NCBI GenBank assembly: GCA_017965665.1
Contig: JAGCPN010000007.1
Coordinates: 1-64,000 of the forward strand
Length of the DNA stretch: 64,000 nt
Direction of reading: 5' to 3'
Source: Aeriscardovia sp.
GTDB lineage: Bacteria; Actinomycetota; Actinomycetes; Actinomycetales; Bifidobacteriaceae
The position numbers and the translations under genes were made by a program. Every line of letters begins with the position of its first letter. Within the stretch, counting starts at the first letter, position 1. The notes under the pieces were generated by a model, which did not search any database, was not told the DNA's origin, and worked only from the letters and a program-made list of their open reading frames with translations. This document shows, piece after piece, positions 55,099-63,463 of the stretch.

Positions 55099-55326
55099 TT
55101 ATCTGTTCAAAAATTTATCTGCCAGCTGTTTTTCCTTTTCCTCCATAGCGCAGGAAAACTCCGCAATCAGCGCCTGGAGGGTGGAAGCCGGAAGGTTTTC
55201 ATCTTCGCCTGAAAAGAGGAAGGAGGATGCCTTGTTGGGCAGGCTGCTTTTCACATACGCCCTGGCCTTTGAAACCATAATTACGCCTATCGCCACGCCC
55301 AGGGAGAGATAGAAGAGCTTTTTCAC
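55099..55326 (-). CDS. Small membrane-anchored hypothetical protein of the alaS operon
   Basis: 75 residues: an N-terminal hydrophobic anchor (LFYLSLGVAIGVIMVSKA) followed by a polar tail with a helical Glu/Lys-rich end. It overlaps the upstream DUF948 gene by four bases (ATGA). A short protein of this kind between DUF948 and alaS is usual in bifidobacteria. Function unknown. Confidence 0.8.
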   Translation of the reverse strand: MKKLFYLSLGVAIGVIMVSKARAYVKSSLPNKASSFLFSGEDENLPASTLQALIAEFSCAMEEKEKQLADKFLNR

Positions 55327-55709
55327 TTTTTTTCCTCCGCGCCGGCGGCCTTACTTTTCCCCTTCATAAAGGAGGAGGCGGTCTTTTTGAAGGCGTACAG
55401 GAAGGATGCGGCCTTGATTATGGGCTTTCCGAGGATGGAAGTGTAAAGGTTGCCCAGGGCGGCCGCATTCTGGGCGGTGTACTTTACGGAGTCCGTTATG
55501 GAGTTCACATCCGAAAGGGTCTTGTTTATTTCTCCCACAGCCTCGTTGCCCTGCTTTATTACCGGCACCACTTCGTTGCCCGCGTCCTCTACGGTTTTTG
55601 CTATTGCGTCAAAAAGCCTTCCCAGTCGCACCATGGGGTAAATCAGGACGCCCGCTATGACGGCGAATGCTATAGCCGCTATCAGACCTGCTATGGCGCC
55701 TACGCTCAT
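55323..55709 (-). CDS. DUF948 domain membrane protein
   Basis: 128 residues: an N-terminal transmembrane helix (IAGLIAAIAFAVIAGVLIYPMVRLG), then a long amphipathic region typical of DUF948 (DAIAKTVEDAGNEVVPVIKQGNEAVGEINKTLSDVNSITDSV), and a basic C-terminus. DUF948 proteins resemble methyl-accepting-type coiled coils without signalling motifs. It lies between rpsD and alaS as in other bifidobacteria. Function unknown. Confidence 0.87.
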   Translation of the reverse strand: MSVGAIAGLIAAIAFAVIAGVLIYPMVRLGRLFDAIAKTVEDAGNEVVPVIKQGNEAVGEINKTLSDVNSITDSVKYTAQNAAALGNLYTSILGKPIIKAASFLYAFKKTASSFMKGKSKAAGAEEKK

Positions 55710-55727
55710 AATTCCTCCTACTGTTTT

Positions 55728-56378
55728 TTACAAGGTCTCAAACGTCAGGCAGTGCTCGAAGTCCGATTGGGTATCGAACACGCACTTGAAAATTTCTCCG
55801 TTTCCCGGCCGTTCAGTTCTCCGGCTTCCGCACTTTCTCAGAAGATCTAGCAAAGTGGAGCCGTGACAGACCTGCAGGACAGGACCTTCAGGGGAGATGG
55901 ATTCGAGCCATTCGGCGGCGTCCTTATAGCCTTTTTTCAGCCTTTGCCAGTACTCCCGGCTTCCTTCGGCGTCCCGGAAGGGATCGGCCGCCTTCAAAAG
56001 ATCCATCGCGCCGTCCGATCCGCATTTTTCCAGCGCCTCTTTGAAGGTCCGGATCCCCTTTTTGGCACCGGCCATGACCCAGGCTGCGGATGCGTCATAA
56101 CCCTCAAAAAAACCGAAAAATTCTTCCCTGAGGTCTTTAAAACTTTTTGTGGGTATATCCAGCCCCATGCATGAAAGCTCGATTTTCAGACTGTCTTGGG
56201 CGCGCCTGAGATCGGAAGAAAAGGCGGCGCAGAACCCTGCGTCCTTCATGGCCTCGGCAGCCCGCCTGCACTGCTCCTCCCCTTCGGGCGTCAGCGGGGC
56301 TTCGCTCCACCCCTGCAGCTTCCCATAGCGGTTGAAATAGGTCTGTCCGTGCCGGACCATGTATAGGCGTATTTTCAC
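55728..56378 (-). CDS. Histidine phosphatase family protein (phosphoglycerate mutase-like)
   Basis: 216 residues from GTG 56378. The catalytic loop is YMVRHGQTYFNRYGKLQGWSEAPLT, with the phospho-His at about residue 10. AFSSDLRRAQDSL and the second catalytic His in LQVCHGSTLLDLL are also present. The size suits broad-specificity phosphatases better than true glycolytic dPGM. A TATAAT lies seven bases before GTG 56378, so the mRNA is probably leaderless; the longer frame from 56402 would start inside the rpsD terminator and is rejected. ATG 56360 is another possible start. Confidence 0.85.
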   Translation of the reverse strand: MKIRLYMVRHGQTYFNRYGKLQGWSEAPLTPEGEEQCRRAAEAMKDAGFCAAFSSDLRRAQDSLKIELSCMGLDIPTKSFKDLREEFFGFFEGYDASAAWVMAGAKKGIRTFKEALEKCGSDGAMDLLKAADPFRDAEGSREYWQRLKKGYKDAAEWLESISPEGPVLQVCHGSTLLDLLRKCGSRRTERPGNGEIFKCVFDTQSDFEHCLTFETL

Positions 56379-56385
56379 GTATTCG

Positions 56386-56391
56386 ATTATA
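56386..56391 (-). promoter_or_regulatory. -10 box of the histidine phosphatase gene (leaderless)
   Basis: A perfect TATAAT on the minus strand, with seven bases to the proposed GTG start and no Shine-Dalgarno. It directly follows the rpsD terminator hairpin. Confidence 0.6.
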
Positions 56392-56394
56392 AAG

Positions 56395-56419
56395 AATGGC
56401 ATCCCATAGGGATGCCATT
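56395..56419 (-). terminator. Hairpin terminator after rpsD
   Basis: Perfect 11-bp inverted repeat, AATGGCATCCC (56395-56405) and its complement (56409-56419) with a 3-base loop, 15 bases after the rpsD stop. The T tract is short and mixed (CTTTAT). It is immediately followed by the -10 box of the next gene. Confidence 0.75.
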
Positions 56420-56434
56420 TGTAAGAGACGGAAG

Positions 56435-57061
56435 CTACCTTGCGTAGTACTCGACCACGTACTGGATATTTATCTGGATGGGCACGCTGGCGGCGTCAGG
56501 CACGCTGACGAGGGTGGCCTTGAGCTGGGCAAGGTTCACATCGAGGTAGCCGGGAGTCTTGGGGAGGACTTCCTGGTTCACTCCCTCGGCCGCGGCCCTG
56601 AGGGGGGATATCAGCTGGCTTTTGGGCTTTACCTGTATAACCTGCCCGGGCTTGACCCTGTAGCTGGGCCTGTCGACGATGACGCCGTCAACCATGATGT
56701 GGCGGTGGTCCACAAACTGGCGCGCCTGGGCCATGGTCCTGGCGAAAGTGGCGCGCAGGACGAGGGAGTCGAGCCTGGACTCCAGGGATGCTATCAAAGC
56801 TTCGCCCGTTTGGCCCTTGGTGTGGGTGGCCTTCTTGTAGGCGTCCGAAAGCTGCTTTTCGGACAGATCGTACTGGGCGCGGAGGCGCTGCTTTTCCTTG
56901 AGACGGACGGCGTAGTCGGATTCCGCCCTCTTCTTGGCCCTGCCGTGCTCACCCGGCACATAGGGCCTCTTTTCAAAATACTTCTGGGCCTTGGGGGTAA
57001 GGGCTATGCCCAAAGCCCTCGAAAGACGCACTTGCCTGCGAGAACGCTGTATGCTTGTCAT
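56435..57061 (-). CDS. rpsD: 30S ribosomal protein S4
   Basis: 208-residue primary rRNA-binding protein. It begins with a basic RSRRQVRLSRALGIALTPKAQKYFEKRPYVPGEHG block. The S4 RNA-binding domain is LESRLDSLVLRATFARTMAQARQFVDHRHIMVDG. The end VVEYYAR is typical. AAAGAGG lies upstream of the ATG. It stands alone rather than in the alpha operon, as in other actinobacteria. No zinc Cys motif is present in the N-terminus. Confidence 0.98.
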   Translation of the reverse strand: MTSIQRSRRQVRLSRALGIALTPKAQKYFEKRPYVPGEHGRAKKRAESDYAVRLKEKQRLRAQYDLSEKQLSDAYKKATHTKGQTGEALIASLESRLDSLVLRATFARTMAQARQFVDHRHIMVDGVIVDRPSYRVKPGQVIQVKPKSQLISPLRAAAEGVNQEVLPKTPGYLDVNLAQLKATLVSVPDAASVPIQINIQYVVEYYAR

Positions 57062-57502
57062 TTATCCTCTTTCCGTCGTATAAAACGAACAGCAAATTGC
57101 TTTTGAGCCGGCCTACTAGGGCTAAGGCTCCGGACGGTAAGCCGGGTGCAATTTTACAGGACTTTTCAGACATCGCTCCTTCTTTGAAGCTTCCATCGTC
57201 CTTTGAAGGGGGATGGGAAGTGAGTTTGAAAGGCCTTTGTCCAAAGCGCGGGGGCCTGCATGCAGCTAAGTGTCAGGCTATGGGCGCAAGGGGCGAAGAT
57301 CGCCTTCGCCTCGGGGTTTTGACATAGATCGGGGGCGCGGATCTGGCACAAGCGGTCCTGAGGGCAAGAAGTTAAGTCCGGATGCCTTTCAGGGCCGGGA
57401 ATCTTTTAGCGGAGCGGTGACGGCGTGTTTTTGGCGGGCCCCTTAGGATCGAAGAGAGGCAGAATGCATTTCTTGAAACCTACAAAAAAAGGAGAAGAAA
57501 AA
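57062..57502 (+). other. Intergenic region between rpsD and a 45-residue gene
   Basis: Contains the rpsD promoter and leader on the minus strand (its Shine-Dalgarno AAAGAGG is close to 57070). A 7-bp perfect hairpin GGCGAAG (57292-57298) / CTTCGCC (57304-57310) is followed after six bases by TTTT. A TTGACA at 57319-57324 has no good -10 partner. The stretch 57330-57420 is GC-rich and could be structured, but I recognise no known RNA or riboswitch and see no convincing coding frame. Confidence 0.5.
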
Positions 57503-57640
57503 ATGTCGGACAATGACAAAATCAAGTATGAAGACTTAGAGGCCGACCTCGCCAAGCTGGATAAAGATTACGCTAAATTCAAAGCCGACCTCGCCAAGCT
57601 GAAGGCCGATTCGGAAGAAGTGGGACCGAGAGAAATATAA
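57503..57640 (+). CDS. 45-residue charged small protein
   Basis: Starts at ATG 57503 with GGAG eight bases upstream, inside a purine-rich stretch. Composition is dominated by Lys, Asp, Glu, Ala and Leu. The phrase ADLAKL occurs twice, 14 residues apart, giving an amphipathic helix or short coiled coil (EADLAKLDKDYAKFKADLAK). There is no signal peptide or membrane segment. The frame is open to a GTG at 57425 but without a site there. A strong terminator lies 47 bases after the stop, so this is a self-contained transcription unit. Not recognised. Confidence 0.65.
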   Translation: MSDNDKIKYEDLEADLAKLDKDYAKFKADLAKLKADSEEVGPREI

Positions 57641-57686
57641 ATCCTGACAGGGCCGCCAATCTTTCAGGAGCGGCGGCGCGGTTTTA

Positions 57687-57748
57687 AAGGGCAAACGGGA
57701 AAAGCTGCAGGGAAACGCCCCTGCGCTGAACCGTTTGCCCTTATTTTT
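57687..57748 (+). terminator. Strong branched terminator after the 45-residue gene
   Basis: A 12-bp perfect stem (AAGGGCAAACGG at 57687-57698, complement at 57731-57742) encloses a second hairpin of GCAGGG/CCCTGC type and is followed by TTATTTTTT to 57748. Confidence 0.85.
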
Positions 57749-58122
57749 TGATCATCTCGCCGCTTCAACGCCCCTGATCCAATCGCCTTTCGGTTTCTCC
57801 GCTATTTTCTGACTGTGCAATGCCTGCGATCGCGTTGCGGAGGTGGGCGAAACCTAAACGCCCTGAAACCGGCTTTTCAGGCGCGCCCAATATATCGGCC
57901 CTTTTCAGCTTCTTTCAAAACTCCGATTTTGTTTCCCGCCTTTTTCATATTTTAAAATGCCGCCCTCTTTTTAAATTTTTAGCGTCTCCGATCCTCCGCC
58001 TTTGGAGTAGAGGATTTAAGATTTTGAGAATTTGAGACTGTCGGGTGCATCTGGGCTTTTTGCCGGAGTTTAAAAGACGCCACAGTAGATTTGACAACGG
58101 CACTCTATGGGCAAAAAAAGAG

Positions 58123-58217
58123 CCCGTCCCTCCAAAAGGCGGAAACGGGCTCTCCGCTCTGCAACAGAGCAGAACCCAAAAGGGCAAAATTTCATGCATT
58201 AAGTACTGATAGTACTT
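58123..58217 (-). ncRNA. Candidate small RNA of about 95 nt
   Basis: On the minus strand a TATAAT (58224-58229) is followed at the right distance by a run of structure. There is a 7-bp hairpin at 58201-58217 (AAGTACT, loop, AGTACTT), then a GCTCTG-TTG-CAGAGC hairpin. A terminator stem AGAGCCCGT / ACGGGCTCT (58129-58153) then ends in seven Ts (58123-58129). No open reading frame with a ribosome binding site fits inside. This is the arrangement of an independent small RNA gene. It does not resemble SRP, 6S, tmRNA or RNase P RNA. Confidence 0.6.
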
Positions 58218-58223
58218 TCCGCC

Positions 58224-58229
58224 ATTATA
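58224..58229 (-). promoter_or_regulatory. -10 box of the candidate small RNA
   Basis: TATAAT on the minus strand, 7 bases before the first hairpin. The -35 region is AT-rich without a clear hexamer. Confidence 0.5.
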
Positions 58230-58709
58230 TCCTAAATTTGCACAATTTGGAAAAGGGATTTAAAAAAGATTTCCGCCTTTTCAGATCCCCGTTTTGCCGT
58301 CTTTTCCTAAACTGCAGGATGCGCCCAATTTGCCATGGCATCCAGATGCGTTTGCCTCCATCGCGCACTGCCGCTCCGGGATTTTTTCTCCTATGCCCCC
58401 CTTAAATTGCTCACGCCGCTCCCGCTCTGCCGGGAAGGCGCGCGCAGGGAGCTCTGATTTTCAAAATTGGCAAAGGGCGGACACACTTTGCGGGAACAAC
58501 GGGAATGATGCCCGATAAACCGCCCTGTTTAAAGTAATTTCCGGTTTGTTGTGCGCCCGGGGCGGCAGAGAAATGGCGCGACGGTATCGCACTTAAAAGA
58601 TCGCCCTTACCCGGTTTCAAACCCAGGAAAACTGCAAATAGGGAGCGGGCGCCTCATCCGGCCTGGAAAATGAGTTACAGATTCTAAACCAACCGGGAGG
58701 TAAGAACTG

Positions 58710-60989
58710 TCACCCCCACAGTTCCAGGGATCTGTCGAAAACTGAGAGGGAAATGGAACCGTAGGCCCTGAAGTTCACCCTGATTTTATTTCCCGTAGGA
58801 GTGGAAAGGACTTTCTCCACCGTTCCCAGCCCCATGATCTTGTGGCGGACTTTAGATCCCACTTTAAATTCCGGAGCCTTGCCGTCCGAAGATGAATGAA
58901 CGCGGGAGGATGCGGACGTGAGCCCGTACCCCGCCTCCGAACGGCGCGCAGAAGCAGTGCGCTCCGATCCGTAGCGGGAAGATCTGCCCAAAAAGCCCCC
59001 GAAAAGGGAGGGCTGGTAAGAATCTTCCTCAATCTCCCTTTCGGTGAGCAGTTCCGGCGGAATTTCGTCAAGGAACCTGCTCCGCTTCATGTCCTCCCTC
59101 TCGCCAAAGCGCACCCTCTCTGCCACATGGCTCAAAAACAGGTTCTTTTGTGCGCGGGTGATGGCGACGTAGGCCAGGCGCCTTTCTTCCTCCTCTTTGT
59201 TCTGGTTCTTTGAAGTTATGGACGGAAAGATGTCTTCATCCATCCCCACGACAAAAACCGTGGGAAACTCAAGACCCTTGGAAGAGTGCACCGTCATGAG
59301 GCTGACCGTGTCGCTCTCTTTCCCGTCCCCGTCCCCGTTCATCATCAGGGTGGAGTATTCAAGAAAGTCCAGAAGGGTGGCTCCAGGTTTTTTGAGGGCG
59401 AGTTCTCCGGCGGCAGCCGAAAGCTGCTCTAAGTTTGCGGTCCTGTCCTCGTCCTCATCGGCCCCCATCCTCTGAGGATCCAAAAGTCCGGAGTCCCGTA
59501 TCACGGATTTGACCAGCTCTTCGAGCGGGGCGCCCTGTTGCGCTTTCAGCCTCCATGCCCTTATTTTTGCCTCAAGCGCCGCGGCCGCCTTCGCCACTCC
59601 CGGCCTGAGCAGCCCTTCCATCTTCCCCAGGGCGGACTGCATGGAAATCTTATTTTGCGAGGCATATTCCGCGATCTTTTTCTGGCTCACTCCTCCTATT
59701 CCCCTGGCGGGAGTATTGATGATTCTGAGCAGGCTTTCGTCATCTTTGGGGTTGGCCACAACTTCAAGGTACGCTATGGCGTCCTTGACTTCCTTCCTGC
59801 CGTAGAACTTCTGGCTCCCTTTGATGGTGTAGGGTATGCCCCTCTTCACAAAGGTTTCCTCCACCGCCCTGGACAGGTCGTTATTCCGGTAGAGCACCGC
59901 AAAGTCGGAATAGGGGGCGCCCGAATCGTGCATCTCGATTATCCGGGAAGCGATGTCCCTCGCCTCGTCGAAGGGGGTGTCGCAGTCGGTCAGCTCCACC
60001 CTTCTCCCGCTTCCGTTCTCGGTCCAGAGCTTTTTGTCCACTCTCTCCGAGTTCTGCTTTATCAGCGAATTGGCCACGGAGAGGATATCCGGAGTGGAGC
60101 GGTAGTTCTGCTCCAGAAGAATGGTGGCGGCGCCTTTAAAGTCTTTGGAGAAGTTGCGGATGATGGAGATGTCCGAACCCCGGAAAGAGTAAATGGACTG
60201 GTCAGAATCCCCTACTACGGTTATGGAGGCCTGGGGGGAATCCAAAAGGCGTATGAGCGAGTACTGCGTCTGATTGGTGTCCTGGTACTCGTCTACGAAG
60301 ATCCGCGTAAACTTTTTCTGATATTCTTCGCGCACCTGCGCGTTGGAGCGCAAAAGCTCTACGGCCTTCAAAAGGAGATCGTCGAAGTCTACGGCGTTGT
60401 TTTTGGCCAGGACAATTTCATAATCCCTGAACGCCAGCGCCTCCACTTCGGGCCACATCATTTTCTGGTTATAGGACTGGGAGGTGCCTATGCCCTGTTC
60501 TTCAAATACGCTCTGCCATGTGCGCCCGGTATTTTTGCATTTCGAAATCCATTTCCTCAAACCCTTGAGGTTTTTCTCTTCGGCTGCCACTCCGTACTTC
60601 GCTATGACTTCCTTTACCACTTTGGCCGAGGCATCCGAATCGTAGACAGAAAAGTTTTCTCCCAGCCCTACGGCTTCCGGGTGGGCTCTCAGCATTCTAG
60701 AGCAGGCGGAGTGGAAGGTGGAGATCCACATTTGCCCGGCGACAGGCCCCACCAGGGAGGCGAGCCTCTCCTTCATCTCGTTGGCCGCCTTGTTGGTAAA
60801 GGTTATGGCCAAAAAGTTGTAGGGCAAAGCCTCCCCTTTCAGGAGCTGATAGGCTATACGCCGGGTCAGGACCCGGGTTTTGCCGCTGCCCGCCCCCGCC
60901 GAGACGAGGAGGTACTTTCCGGGATAGGTGACGGCTTTCTTTTGCTGGGGGTTGAGGTCGGAAAGGATGTTTTCAATAGGTCTGAGCAT
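58710..60989 (-). CDS. pcrA: ATP-dependent DNA helicase PcrA/UvrD
   Basis: 759-residue SF1A helicase. Motif Q is LNPQQKKAVTYP, Walker A is SAGAGSGKTRVLTRRI, and motif Ia is ITFTNKAANEMKERL. Walker B is IFVDEYQDTNQTQ, motif III GDSDQSIYSFRGSD, motif IV EQNYRS, motif V MTVHSSKGLEFPTVFVVG and motif VI RLAYVAITRAQKNLFLSH. The C-terminal Tudor-like tail KVGSKVRHKIMGLGTVEKV is typical of PcrA and helps bind RNA polymerase. Acts in excision repair and conflict resolution. Monocistronic as far as can be seen. Confidence 0.96.
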   Translation of the reverse strand: MLRPIENILSDLNPQQKKAVTYPGKYLLVSAGAGSGKTRVLTRRIAYQLLKGEALPYNFLAITFTNKAANEMKERLASLVGPVAGQMWISTFHSACSRMLRAHPEAVGLGENFSVYDSDASAKVVKEVIAKYGVAAEEKNLKGLRKWISKCKNTGRTWQSVFEEQGIGTSQSYNQKMMWPEVEALAFRDYEIVLAKNNAVDFDDLLLKAVELLRSNAQVREEYQKKFTRIFVDEYQDTNQTQYSLIRLLDSPQASITVVGDSDQSIYSFRGSDISIIRNFSKDFKGAATILLEQNYRSTPDILSVANSLIKQNSERVDKKLWTENGSGRRVELTDCDTPFDEARDIASRIIEMHDSGAPYSDFAVLYRNNDLSRAVEETFVKRGIPYTIKGSQKFYGRKEVKDAIAYLEVVANPKDDESLLRIINTPARGIGGVSQKKIAEYASQNKISMQSALGKMEGLLRPGVAKAAAALEAKIRAWRLKAQQGAPLEELVKSVIRDSGLLDPQRMGADEDEDRTANLEQLSAAAGELALKKPGATLLDFLEYSTLMMNGDGDGKESDTVSLMTVHSSKGLEFPTVFVVGMDEDIFPSITSKNQNKEEEERRLAYVAITRAQKNLFLSHVAERVRFGEREDMKRSRFLDEIPPELLTEREIEEDSYQPSLFGGFLGRSSRYGSERTASARRSEAGYGLTSASSRVHSSSDGKAPEFKVGSKVRHKIMGLGTVEKVLSTPTGNKIRVNFRAYGSISLSVFDRSLELWG

Positions 60990-61048
60990 ATCTGTCTTAA
61001 AACGGGTCGTAGAGGGAGGGGGATGTTAAAGGGCCTCAGCCCCTGGAT

Positions 61049-62299
61049 CTAGTCTTTGGAAGGCTGCTGGGCTTCTTCCTGCTTCTGGGATGCGGCAGGG
61101 GCCAGTCCGCTCTGGAAATCGCTTACGCCCTTTTGAAGCCTTCCCAAGGCATCGTCAAGTTCGGAGCGCGGGCAGGCCACGTTCATCCTTAGAAACTTCC
61201 TGCCGTTCCCGCGGAACCTGTCTCCCGGAAGGAGGATGAGCCCGGTATCCTTCTCGAGGTAGTCGGCCAAATCCACGGCGCTCTTTCCGCTGGCGGCAGA
61301 GAGCAGGGCGCTGCAGTCGAGCCACATCAGGTAGGTGGCCTGCAGGGGTACGGGCTTTATTTCGGGGATGGAGGAAGCGAGGAACTCCTTTGCGTGGTCC
61401 ACATTCCCCCAGAGGTAGTTTTTGAGCGCCGCCACCCAGTCGTCGGAGTCCTGGTAGGCGGCTATGGTCCCCTGCAGGGAAGTTGTGCCCGGGGAAATGA
61501 TGTCGGCTATGGCGAAGCCGCGGGAGCAAATCTCCCTGAGAGCCCTGTCGGGAATGATGGCGCTGGCGGAGTGGAGGCCCGGGGTATTGAAGGTCTTGGA
61601 GGTGCTGGTCAGCATTATGGCCACATCCGTCAGATCCTTGGGCAGGCTCATCACGGGCACGTAGCTCTGGCCGGGGGCGATCACCAGATCTCCCCATATT
61701 TCGTCGCACACAACGGTTATGTGGTAGGTGTGGGCCATGCGCAGGATAGTCGTCAGCTCGCTTTGCTTCCAGCAGGTTCCGGTGGGGTTGCAGGGGTTGG
61801 CCAGAAGCATCAGGGAGGCGTGGCCATTGGAAAAGGCGTTCTCCAGAAGATCCCAGTTTATCGAGTACTCGTTGACCGAAGAATCATAGTCCAAAGGAAC
61901 TTCGATGACATGCCTGCCGTTGTCGAAAATGACGTTGAAGTAGGCGTTGCACACGGGGGTAAACATGACGATGTTGTCGCCTATATTGCTCAGGCGCTGG
62001 ACTATCACTGAGATGGCCGGAATGACTCCGTTGCAGTACACAATCCACTCTTTTGCGGGCTCCCAGTTGTGCATGGAAGTGCACCAGCGAACGATGGAGT
62101 TGTAGTAGTTGTCCCTGGGGATCTCGTAGCCGTAGATCCTCGTGCTTATCTTCTTTTCGAGTGCGCCTATGATGGCGGGTGAGGTCTTGAAGTCCATATC
62201 TGCGATCGTCATGGGGAGCTGTCCTTCCTGGACGTCCCACTTCACAGAATTGGTGTTCATGCGGTTTATAACCGTGTCAAATTCAAATTGATCGGGCAT
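61049..62299 (-). CDS. MalY/PatB-family C-S lyase (PLP, cystathionine beta-lyase-like)
   Basis: 416-residue fold-type I PLP enzyme. It shows VKWDVQEGQLPMTIADMDFKTSP at the start, YGYEIPRDNYYNSIVRW, and LLANPCNPTGTCWKQSEL. The PLP lysine is in LTSTSKTFNTPGLHSASAI (the STSKTFN form is diagnostic of the PatB branch) and FLRMNVACPRSELDDAL lies near the end. It likely cleaves cystathionine or cysteine conjugates to give pyruvate, ammonia and a thiol. A Gln/Ala-rich tail of about 20 residues ends the protein. Confidence 0.93.
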   Translation of the reverse strand: MPDQFEFDTVINRMNTNSVKWDVQEGQLPMTIADMDFKTSPAIIGALEKKISTRIYGYEIPRDNYYNSIVRWCTSMHNWEPAKEWIVYCNGVIPAISVIVQRLSNIGDNIVMFTPVCNAYFNVIFDNGRHVIEVPLDYDSSVNEYSINWDLLENAFSNGHASLMLLANPCNPTGTCWKQSELTTILRMAHTYHITVVCDEIWGDLVIAPGQSYVPVMSLPKDLTDVAIMLTSTSKTFNTPGLHSASAIIPDRALREICSRGFAIADIISPGTTSLQGTIAAYQDSDDWVAALKNYLWGNVDHAKEFLASSIPEIKPVPLQATYLMWLDCSALLSAASGKSAVDLADYLEKDTGLILLPGDRFRGNGRKFLRMNVACPRSELDDALGRLQKGVSDFQSGLAPAASQKQEEAQQPSKD

Positions 62300-62354
62300 A
62301 TTCGTTCACCTCGGTTTAAGTGTCCTATTCAATAGTACAAGTACGAAGACGAAT

Positions 62355-62900
62355 CTAAACCAGGCGCCATTTGATGACGACAATCTGGTTTATGGACCAG
62401 AAGAGCACGCCGTAAAGGCCGCCTCCGATTCCCGAGAGGAATGCCACCATCCACAGCGGGTAGCGGCTCTTCATGACAAACATCGCCAAAAAGCCCATGC
62501 ACAGGCCTATGCCGATATACAGCACGCAGTTTGACCAGAATATTCTAAAGACCCGGATCCTGTGGAGCCTCCGGTTCTCGCCCTCTATGCGGGTGACGCT
62601 CTTTTTGATTTGAGGGATTATAAAGAGGCTGTAGGCCAGTTCCACCGCGGTAAAGCACGCGGTTATGAGGATAATTTTTGAAAAGCGGTAGTTCTTTTTG
62701 TCGGCGCACCAGAACATCACGGTCCAAATGACGAAGAACGCCACCGCATTGAGGAAGTAAAGGAGCCATTTGCTGAAAGTCGGCCTCGTGTCTACCGTTT
62801 TAGCCTTTGCCCTGGCGGCCAGAACGACTTTCCTCCTTTGCTTTTTTTCGTTTTTCCTCATCAGCTGCTGGGCTGTGAGCTTCTTCTTTTTGTATGTCAT
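62355..62900 (-). CDS. Hypothetical four-helix membrane protein
   Basis: 181 residues from ATG 62900 with AAAGGG six bases upstream. A very basic N-terminus (TYKKKKLTAQQLMRKNEKKQRRK) is followed by four hydrophobic helices at about 46-65, 74-95, 124-142 and 150-175. The frame extends 10 residues upstream, but the Shine-Dalgarno favours 62900. No family recognised. It is divergent from the DUF2871 gene. Confidence 0.78.
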   Translation of the reverse strand: MTYKKKKLTAQQLMRKNEKKQRRKVVLAARAKAKTVDTRPTFSKWLLYFLNAVAFFVIWTVMFWCADKKNYRFSKIILITACFTAVELAYSLFIIPQIKKSVTRIEGENRRLHRIRVFRIFWSNCVLYIGIGLCMGFLAMFVMKSRYPLWMVAFLSGIGGGLYGVLFWSINQIVVIKWRLV

Positions 62901-63001
62901 TATGAACCCTTTGTTTTCTGCGGAGCGCACTCGACTACTTATCCTGTTAGACGATTAAATTATATTGATATCAAAAGGTCAAAACAGAACGAGGTGCGGA
63001 A

Positions 63002-63427
63002 ATGAAAGTTTGTTTGGGATTTGCCCTGTTCTATATGGTTTTAGGACTCTGCCTGGGTGTTTTTGCAAGGGAATACACGAAAAGGAAGGGTCTGGATCCC
63101 GCAGAAGCCAAGAGGACCAACCTTATAGATCTTCATCCTCACACCCTGATACTGGGAATGTTCATGTTCCTGATTCTCAGCGTATTCGGATACCTCTCCC
63201 ACTCTTTTGCCGCCGACAGGGCCCTGTTTGTCTGGTTTATGGTAATTTACAACATCGGCGTTCTCGGCACGGTGTTCATGCTCTTTGTGAGGGGAATGGT
63301 GCAGCTGGGGTCCAAGACGCCCGGCAAAAAGGAAAACGCGATGATTTCCGGAATGGCCGGCCTCATGCACATAATCCTCGCCGTAGGGCTCATCCTGCTT
63401 TTCTGCACCCTCTACCACTGTCTGTAA
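63002..63427 (+). CDS. DUF2871 membrane protein
   Basis: 141 residues with four transmembrane helices (about 4-22, 45-66, 74-96, 117-138). The DUF2871 hallmark LHPHTLILGMFMFLILSVFGYLSHSFAADR is in the second helix, with two conserved His residues that could bind metal or heme. RBS GAGGTG precedes the ATG. A strong terminator follows. Function unknown; the family is found in bifidobacteria and lactic acid bacteria. Confidence 0.88.
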   Translation: MKVCLGFALFYMVLGLCLGVFAREYTKRKGLDPAEAKRTNLIDLHPHTLILGMFMFLILSVFGYLSHSFAADRALFVWFMVIYNIGVLGTVFMLFVRGMVQLGSKTPGKKENAMISGMAGLMHIILAVGLILLFCTLYHCL

Positions 63428-63438
63428 ATTGAACTTTT

Positions 63439-63463
63439 TGCGGGGGCTTCCCGCATTTTTTTT
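63439..63463 (+). terminator. Terminator after DUF2871
   Basis: TGCGGG (63439-63444), 5-base loop and CCCGCA (63450-63455), followed by eight Ts. Confidence 0.9.

Larger units (their letters stand above)
57750..58709. other. Gene-poor region upstream of pcrA end
   Basis: About 960 bases with no frame that has a plausible ribosome binding site and protein-like composition; all open frames here look random. The only structured unit is a small RNA-like element on the minus strand (58123-58217). No tRNA, repeat array or mobile element boundary was recognised. Confidence 0.6.

Noticed and set aside
56379-56402. Eight-residue longer start of the histidine phosphatase
   Set aside because: It would start inside the rpsD terminator stem and overlap the TATAAT box.
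57319-57345. TTGACA promoter for the 45-residue gene
   Set aside because: No acceptable -10 box at 16-18 bases downstream.
57425-57502. GTG start giving a 71-residue version of the small protein
   Set aside because: No ribosome binding site at 57425, whereas ATG 57503 has GGAG at good spacing and begins the charged helix.
58595-58625. tRNA-like T arm (GGTTTGAAACC on the minus strand)
   Set aside because: No matching acceptor, D or anticodon arm could be found around it.
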